From assembly GCA_905397405.1 (NCBI GenBank), contig CAJPVJ010000483.1, forward strand, positions 1 to 24,386: 24,386 nucleotides of DNA, in the 5' to 3' direction. The notes below the pieces were generated by a model. That model saw only the letters and a program-made list of their open reading frames with translations. It was not told where the DNA came from and did not search any database. The translations under genes and the position numbers were made by a program. Shown here piece by piece: positions 18,123 to 24,386 of this stretch (position 1 is the stretch's first letter; every line of letters begins with the position of its first letter). Origin of the DNA: Oppiella nova. Lineage: Eukaryota > Arthropoda > Arachnida > Sarcoptiformes > Oppiidae.

Positions 18123-19865
18123 ATGGGCGACGACACGGCCGCCACCACCACCGCCACCGATGACACTGAGCCCAAGTACGTGGAGTTCAGCGAAATGGGA
18201 TTGGATTCACGACTGCTGAGGGCCATTGACTCGTGCGGGTGGCGATCACCGACACTGATCCAGGAGCGGGCCATACCACTGGCCCTCGAGGGCAACGATA
18301 TCTTAGCCAAAGCGCGTACGGGCACCGGAAAGTCGGCCGCCTTCGCCCTCCCCATACTCCATGGCCTGTTGGCCATCAAAGACGGCGCCCTCGCGAGCGA
18401 TGACAGCGCCAGACATGTGAGGGCTCTGGTGCTGAGTCCCAGCAAAGAACTGTGCGCTCAGTTGACGCAACACTTCCGCCAACTGACGGCCTACTGTTCG
18501 CGCGAGATAACGGTGCTCGACATCAGCACCGGTCGTGTGGACGACCTGAAGGGTGTGATGACCGCCGAGACGCCCGACGTGATCGTCGGTACGCCGAGTC
18601 GTGTCCTCCTCCACATTGAGGCCAAACACCTGCCGAGTCTGAAGCGAGAGCTCCGGTATCTGGCGATCGACGAGTCGGACCTCATGTTCTCCTACGGCTA
18701 CGAACAGGACTTGACTCGAGTGCTGCAGTCGGTGCCCGCCATCGGCTGCCAATCCTTTCTAATGTCGGCGACACTGAACCCGGAGGTGAAGGCGCTGAAG
18801 AAGCTGTGTCTACACAACCCGGTGATCCTGAAGCTGGAGGAGCCGGAGCTCCCGGAGAGCGATAAACTACTTCAGTATCACATCGAGTGCCACGAAGAGG
18901 AGGAGAAGTTTGTGTTAATTAACTCGATGTTCAAATTGGGTCTCATTCGCGGCAAAACCATTGTCTTCGTCTCGTCGGTGGACAGGTGTTACAAATTGAA
19001 GCTCTTTTTGGAGCAGTTCGGTGTCCGCACCTGTATTCTCAACAGCGAACTCCCGATTGCCAGCCGCTGCCACGCGGTCCAGCAGTTCAACGCCGGTGTC
19101 TATGAGATCATCATCGCGTCGGACGAGAAGTGTTGCGCCGACGCCTCGCAGCGGAAGTCCAAGAAATCGCATTCAAAGCGTCGGCCCGACGAGGAGTACG
19201 GCGTTTCCCGCGGCATAGACTTCCAGTACGTGTCGAATGTGATTAACTTCGACTTCCCGACGACTGTCCAGTCGTATACGCATCGCGTGGGACGGGTGGC
19301 CAGGGGTGACGACTCGGGCGAGGGGACGGTGTTGTCGCTGATATGCCCGCCTGAGAAGGACTACTTCGAGACCGTGAAGGCGTCGTTCGGCTCGGGCGCC
19401 AACTTCAGGCCCTATCAGTTCCGGATGGAGGAGTTGGAGGCGTTTAAGTACCGGAGCAGAGATGCGTTGCGAGCGGTGACGACGATTGCCGTACGCGAGG
19501 CGAGGATTAAGGAAATAAAACGCGAGATACTGACGAGTCAGACGCTGAAGAGCTATTTCGAGGCCAACCCGAAGGACCAGAAGGTGCTGAAACACGACCG
19601 CGCCTTACATACAGTCAAACATAAGCAACACTTGAGGGACGTTCCCGAGTATATCGTTCCGCCAACGCTGCAGTCGATGGTTAAGTCGAAAAAGGGCTCA
19701 AATAAGAGACTGGAAGAGGAGGCGAGCCTTAGCTACACTCCCAAAAGGAAGAGACGTCCGAAACACGTGAAGAATAAGAAGGACAGGGATTCGGATCCGT
19801 TAAAGACGTTTAGGTTTAACGCCAGAAAGAGGGGTAAACCGAAGCTGAAGAATAGGAGAAAGTAA
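18123..19865 (+). CDS. DDX56: ATP-dependent RNA helicase DDX56 (Dbp9/NOH61 family)
   Basis: Single exon, 580 residues. The start is ATG 18123 in a good context (GAGCCATGG), the first ATG in this frame. Family motifs in order: Q motif FSEMGLDSRLL...GW..PTLIQERAIP (Gln47), Walker A ARTGTGKS (64-71), SPSKEL, GTPSR, motif II DESD (183-186) instead of DEAD, MSATL, KTIVFVSS, GVSRGIDF and HRVGRVARG. The lysine/arginine-rich stretch before GVSRGIDF (SQRKSKKSHSKRRPDEE) is the insertion typical of DDX56, which separates it from other DEAD-box helicases. The last 60 residues are very basic, fitting nucleolar localisation. DDX56 is a nucleolar helicase needed for large ribosomal subunit assembly. An AATAAA lies at 19945-19950, 80 bases past the stop. 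Coding GC is high compared with the flanks. Confidence 0.96.
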   Translation: MGDDTAATTTATDDTEPKYVEFSEMGLDSRLLRAIDSCGWRSPTLIQERAIPLALEGNDILAKARTGTGKSAAFALPILHGLLAIKDGALASDDSARHVRALVLSPSKELCAQLTQHFRQLTAYCSREITVLDISTGRVDDLKGVMTAETPDVIVGTPSRVLLHIEAKHLPSLKRELRYLAIDESDLMFSYGYEQDLTRVLQSVPAIGCQSFLMSATLNPEVKALKKLCLHNPVILKLEEPELPESDKLLQYHIECHEEEEKFVLINSMFKLGLIRGKTIVFVSSVDRCYKLKLFLEQFGVRTCILNSELPIASRCHAVQQFNAGVYEIIIASDEKCCADASQRKSKKSHSKRRPDEEYGVSRGIDFQYVSNVINFDFPTTVQSYTHRVGRVARGDDSGEGTVLSLICPPEKDYFETVKASFGSGANFRPYQFRMEELEAFKYRSRDALRAVTTIAVREARIKEIKREILTSQTLKSYFEANPKDQKVLKHDRALHTVKHKQHLRDVPEYIVPPTLQSMVKSKKGSNKRLEEEASLSYTPKRKRRPKHVKNKKDRDSDPLKTFRFNARKRGKPKLKNRRK

Positions 19866-21521
19866 TTGGTTTTAGAGTTTTTTGTTGTATAATTGACACA
19901 AATATCATATGATTTTTATTTTCTTTTATTCATTGCTTAATAACAATAAATTATTGATTGTTTAATTATGATTGTGTATTTACGGTAAATTAATTTTGAT
20001 ATTGAAGTAAAGGTATTTATTATTATATTTTGTTGCAAATAGATATTTAGTTTGAATGTTATGCCTAATTTAATAGCAAATGATTTAAACGATTGGTTAC
20101 TTTAGTTACATATTTATTGTTTGGAAAGGAATGCGAGTTTAGACTACATTGTAGTGAATGTTTAGATTTAATTTGTCAATGATATGAGGGTTGGCTAATG
20201 TAGTAAACTTTTAGATCCACTGATAAGTAAAATTTTTATTCAATCTTTTCACATGTTTTCACATCTTATGAAATGCTATTAATTGTTAATTAGTAAGTAT
20301 ACTTAATCTACAGTATAAAATAGTGATACCCGTGCGCTATAGTATTCTGTGCACCTCTGAAACTACTAAAATAAATATTACACAAACACTTATGTCTTAA
20401 ACAAAAGCTCGCGATAAGACACATCCGAGTGAAGAGTCATTTATTTTGAATTAGTGGCGAAAAAAATTATATATCACTCGTGCGAATCACTCGTAAGAGT
20501 TATAAATATACGTTCACTTCAAAGTTATTAATAGTTTAATTATAACAATTTTGTTAAGAACCGTTCATTTTATAAATGATACAAATGTTTAGCAAACTCA
20601 GCATAACTTATAACTTCACAACTGTTTTGTTTCGTTTAATACTGTATTTAAGTTGAATTCTTGCGCTGAAGTCATGTCTGTGTCACTTAACAACGGAAAC
20701 TGATTACCACTAATGGATCACTTATGCCGAAGATTCTCAATGATCTGCAGGTATAGTAGTCAACCACTCTGTAAGATAATAAAGTGATATGTAGGTTACG
20801 GATGAGCTACAGTTCCCTTTCAAATAAACATTTTTCCAATAATAAAGAATTGCATTATTTATATAAAGATTGCCGCTTACCAAAGCTTTCAAATAATCAT
20901 AGTCTAACATTTAATTCAATAATTCTCATGTTTTTGAATTTCAATAGTTTAGTGGTAATAACATACCTGTGCTTAAAGTTTATTCCCAACTGAATATAAC
21001 ACAAGTCTAGATCTAATTTGATTTTTATAGTGACGTATCGTGTATCTGTGAATAAAATATTTTTAAAAAATAAATTAATATTTAACATAAAAAACTAGTG
21101 ATTAAATTGAGTGATGCCTATGTCCGGTGCGATCCGCGACAGGTGCCAAGAAGAGTACATGAATTGATAGCTGTGTTCGCAAATGACATGCATTTTCCTC
21201 ATTAAAAAACTTTCGTATGGTATATATTGTATAAATATATTATATATATATTTCTATTAATTTGTTGTGTACAATATGTATAAATAGTTTATTGAATCAA
21301 ATATACAAATCGTTACAACTATTGAATTTCTATGACTACGGCTTTGCAACAATGAGTTCCCTTTCCATTAGTAGTACTAATAGTAACACACAATTCTCTT
21401 GTAAAATATCCTTTCATTTAAAAAAAGTTATTAATATGCATGTAATTATAATTATGTTTTTAATTTTTACACACAAATCAAGCTATGATTGGTGATCGGC
21501 ACGAATGGAAACCCCGATGCG
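19866..21521. other. AT-rich spacer between DDX56 and the GT17 gene
   Basis: Contains the DDX56 3' UTR and a TATAAATA at 20501-20508. A GC-richer patch at about 20640-20780 ends in a donor-like CTGCAG|GTATAG (20750/20751), and another lies at about 21110-21160. These could be 5' UTR exons of the GT17 gene, but no coding continuity is seen. Confidence 0.5.
20501..20508 (+). promoter_or_regulatory. Possible TATA box for the GT17 gene
   Basis: TATAAATA about 1 kb upstream of the GT17 start, followed at 20750 by a donor-like CAG|GTATAG. An acceptor-like site (AAATCAAG) ends at 21482. If joined, these would give a non-coding first exon. In AT-rich DNA the motif may be chance. Confidence 0.2.
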
Positions 21522-23304
21522 ATGCCTAAACTTAGGATTTTGAAAATCATTTTCGTGCTAATCATGGCATTAACCATATTCTCTATATACAACTGGACGT
21601 CGACTAAAGTAGCGGTTAGAGACCTATTGTATCTGACCAGGTATGTCATTGGCACTTATTGTATCGATCAATATTTTGTAGCAATTTTTGTGAATGAATT
21701 TACGGTTCACTTGATTTGATTGTAGATTTTTATCATGTTTTATGTGTAATGTTGTAAATTATTTTATTCACTTTATAGTACTTTTTATTGGTTGATATGA
21801 TTAATATGTTGTAAACAAATGAATGCACCTGGAGTTTGAGATAATTTAGGTGTGGAAGTACTATAGATATCATTTGTTGAGTTTTATGCAATACAGTAAT
21901 TAATTTAGTTAGCAGTACTATTTTTATTGGAAATATTTACTGTTATAACTAATAATTATTGCACAGTATTGTTTAAAAACATTTTAAATTATATTGTACA
22001 CTACTATGTATGTACCATTATGAATTGGAAGTTTTTACTGCTATACATATTGGGATACTGTTTACGACAATCGAGTCAAAATTTTGTCGTAAACAGTATC
22101 CCAATATGTATAGCAGTAAAAACTTCCAATCCATAATGGTACATACATAGTAGTGTATTATAATTGGTATTGATATTTAATAATTATTATTTTCAAAGAA
22201 CATTTAAAAGTTTTTCATTACTTAATTTTTGTTAATTATTGGTTTTGTTAATAAATAATTTAAGACCGATATGGGATGGGAGCCAAGCGGTGCCTTTCAA
22301 TATATTACCACATTATTACACGAATGGTCTGAATTCAAGCCATTTGTGTCATCTGCACAGTTGGCAGAGGAGGGCACAAGAGGTTCAAGTGATCGATGCA
22401 ATCATATTCTCAATAGAGTTGGACTTATTGGAGATCCGACTCAAGGAGTTGTGGCCTTTTGTCGACCACTTCATTGTCTTAGAGGCCGACAGAACTTTCA
22501 CCGGAAGACAAAAACCACTTTATCTGAAGCAGAGTTTGGATCGGTTCTCGTGGGCTAAAGACAAACTCAGATACCATTCTTATGATGGATTGTCAGCACT
22601 GAAGCCCGGAGAGGATCCCTTCAAAAATGAGGCACAAATGAGGGGATATTTGAGTCGAATTGTATCTAAATATGCCCGAAATGGTGATGTGATTGTCTGC
22701 TCAGACGTGGATGAGATCCCATCCCAACAGACGATTCAACTGTTGAAAGATTGCATCGGATTTCCAAATCACATGCATTTACAGCTAAATATGTATTTGT
22801 ATTCATTTGAGTACTTCTACAGCACTGATGACAGTTGGAGGGCTCACATAGACATCTATGACCACGAGTTTGATTACAGACACGGAAGACTGTCCGACAA
22901 TTTGTTAGCCGATTCGGGTGAGATTTTTAAGACATTGCTCATTGAAATTTTTATCATATAAACAATTGCCTTTCCCCATAGGCTGGCACTGCTCCTTTTG
23001 TTTCCGACATATCTCTGACTTTGTATTTAAAATGACTTCGTATTCACATAATGATAGAGTTGTTGATAAGAAACTGTTGGATAAGAATGAGATCCAGAAG
23101 AAGATATGCAATGGAGAAGACATCTATGATATGTATCCAGAAGTATACAGTTTTAAGGAAATGGTGTTGAAATTCGGTGCCATTCCTAAGTCCAAAACTA
23201 TGACTAATTTGCCAAAACATTTGGTCCAAAATCCGGAAAAGTTTACATTTTTGTTACCCAATGGTTGTATTCGCGAAGACTTTAATCAATCGACAACTTT
23301 ATAG
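21522..23304 (+). CDS. Glycosyltransferase family 17 protein, MGAT3-like
   Basis: Three exons: 21522-21640, 22265-22917 and 22982-23304, with introns of 624 and 64 bp, giving 364 residues. Splices restore family sequence: LYLTR|PIWDG and LADSG|WHCSFCF. It is a type II membrane protein: a short basic tail MPKLRILK, a signal anchor at about residues 9-23, a short stem with NWT and NSS glycosylation sequons, then the GT17 domain. Key blocks are LLEIRLKELWPFVDHFIVLE, TFTGRQKPLYL, the metal/nucleotide-binding DVDEIP (187-192) and SGWHCSFCF. Mammalian MGAT3 adds the bisecting GlcNAc to N-glycans in the Golgi. Arthropod GT17 activity is not established to my knowledge, so the acceptor is left open. 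It is shorter than mammalian MGAT3 (about 530 residues), mainly in stem and tail. The ATG is overlapped by upstream ORFs in other frames, one at 21485-21529. Confidence 0.92.
21997..22157. repeat. Near-perfect 161-bp palindrome in GT17 intron 1
   Basis: Arms 21997-22070 and 22084-22157 (74 bp each) are reverse complements except at one pair (A22023/C22131), around a 13-base spacer. A plus-strand transcript, which the GT17 intron is, could fold into a long hairpin with a single A-C mismatch. A minus-strand transcript would pair fully with one G-U. No terminal target duplication is evident. Confidence 0.95.
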
Positions 23305-24031
23305 TAAAATGAGTGGATATTTAGTCATTTAACTGATTAACTCATATATGATGTGATAATGTAATGAACTCAATGTTTAAATTTGTCTCATATTTGTGTA
23401 ATATTTTTTGTTATAGAATTTCATTGATTTTTAAAATAATTTATTGTATTCAGCTCAAAGTTATTACTGTAAACTGATATTTTACGAATACAATAGTTTA
23501 GTAATAATAATTTTATCTCAAACTATTAAATGTATGGCATATTTATGATATATTTTGAAAGTAAACGAGGATTAACTTATAAAACAATTATTTATGAAAT
23601 TGTTTTTATAAACTAAATTACAAATTATATAATATATATACTATATATATTAAGAATTTATTGTATTATACTGTACGTTTTGAAATCATAGGTAGGGTAC
23701 TATATTTGGATATTTATATTATTTATATTAATTTATAAAAAAAATTATATTAATAATTAAAAATAAAAATTATATTTACAAAGACAAATTATCAAGTAAT
23801 CCAAGCACAAAATCCATAGATTATTGTAATTGTGTTGTCTGATGTATTAATATGTATACAGTGCTGCAAAATAAAATCTCTATTAACTTACCGTAGGATA
23901 CAGTCAACAATTTATGAACATTTGAGCAGTTTTTGACAAATTCTTGTTCTCTAAACCTACTGTTGTCTGTATCGCACAAATTGTATGAGATTTATAAATG
24001 TTTTGCATTTAATTAGCGAACAATTAAAAGT
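23305..24031. other. AT-rich spacer after GT17
   Basis: GT17 3' UTR and AT-rich DNA. An AATAAA occurs near 23868. No exon is supported. Confidence 0.55.
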
Positions 24032-24208
24032 ATGTCTAAATCAGCAAAATTTAAGCTAATTCTTGCCTTATTGATGGCATTAACTCTATTGTGTGTACAA
24101 CTGGACCACTATCACAACTATCGACGGGAATACCTTATTATATATAATATACCCGACCGGTTGACAAGATGGAGATCCAGAGGGAGATATGCAATGGAGA
24201 AGATATAA
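24032..24208 (+). pseudogene. Scrambled remnant of a second GT17 gene
   Basis: ATG 24032 opens a 58-codon ORF starting MSKSAKFKLILALLMALTLL, which resembles the GT17 signal-anchor exon at 21522 (MPKLRILKIIFVLIMALTIF). After about 45 codons the DNA matches the last GT17 exon instead: GAGATCCAG..GAGATATGCAATGGAGAAGA at about 24170-24203 versus 23090-23123. There the ORF runs in a different frame from the enzyme (RWRSRGRYAMEKI instead of EIQ..ICNGED) and stops. The whole catalytic exon is missing. A short membrane-anchored peptide could still be made, but a deleted, frame-broken duplicate is the likelier reading. Confidence 0.7.
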
Positions 24209-24386
24209 TCATTTCACCATTTTTTGGTAATATATTGTCTTATCAATGGTTAAGTCATATGTGTTTTTATCCATTCATTCATTTTATTGAAATAAATCCA
24301 ATGTTTTAATGAATCTGTGATTTGGTGTTGAGTTTTGTTACAAAATCTTTGTCGCGTTTCCTGTAATCGCAGTTCGAATGCGTTTC
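24209..24386. other. Right edge, no gene seen
   Basis: Non-coding AT-rich sequence with an AATAAA near 24290 that may belong to the GT17 remnant. Confidence 0.5.

Noticed and set aside
18071-19595. Minus-strand ORFs of 64-149 codons over DDX56
   Set aside because: Antisense shadows of the DDX56 exon with Arg-rich, featureless translations.
21110-21160. tRNA-like box (GGTGCGATCC) in a GC-richer patch
   Set aside because: Resembles a B box with one mismatch, but no A box, acceptor stem or cloverleaf could be found.

Overview
This is eukaryotic nuclear DNA. Compact coding blocks sit in very AT-rich spacers, genes have GT-AG introns of about 64-625 bp, and AATAAA signals follow several stop codons. 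The gene set (coatomer beta, TFIIF small subunit, DDX56, a methionine-R-sulfoxide reductase B with the arthropod-style insert, a family-17 glycosyltransferase, a FAST-kinase-domain protein and MATH-BTB paralogues) points to an invertebrate animal. Short introns, the MATH-BTB duplicates and gene compactness fit an arthropod, perhaps a mite, but the species is inference. I found no tRNA, rRNA, CRISPR array or prokaryotic operon.

Layout, left to right. (1) 1-4840, minus strand: two MATH-BTB paralogues flank a FASTKD/RAP-domain gene. The left paralogue (1-994) carries an in-frame stop and a 1-base frameshift, and a perfect 128-bp tandem duplication covers its start codon. The right paralogue (4298-4840) is open but has lost its whole BTB domain. 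A diverged direct repeat lies on each side of the FASTKD gene. (2) 5420-8562, minus: COPB1 in three exons. (3) 8563-10458: AT-rich spacer. (4) 10459-11235, minus: GTF2F2 in one exon. (5) 11236-13938: AT-rich spacer with a CT microsatellite and an imperfect inverted repeat. (6) 13939-15190, minus: MsrB in three exons with an unusual Asn-rich tail. (7) 15191-18122: spacer holding two candidate short-ORF transcription units, a 424-bp hAT-type MITE with an 8-bp target duplication, and the DDX56 promoter. (8) 18123-19865, plus: DDX56. (9) 19866-21521: AT-rich spacer. (10) 21522-23304, plus: a GT17 (MGAT3-like) glycosyltransferase in three exons, whose first intron contains a near-perfect 161-bp palindrome. 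(11) 24032-24208: a scrambled remnant of a second GT17 gene.

The genes are mostly unrelated housekeeping functions: COPI vesicle coat, RNA polymerase II initiation, ribosome biogenesis, methionine repair and mitochondrial RNA metabolism. They are not a functional cluster. COPB1, GTF2F2 and DDX56 are visibly GC-richer than the MATH-BTB, FASTKD and GT17 genes. The most interesting material is the decaying MATH-BTB and GT17 duplicates, the palindrome, the MITE, and a compact TATA-ORF-AATAAA unit near 16.2-16.4 kb. I did not find a clear new multi-gene system.
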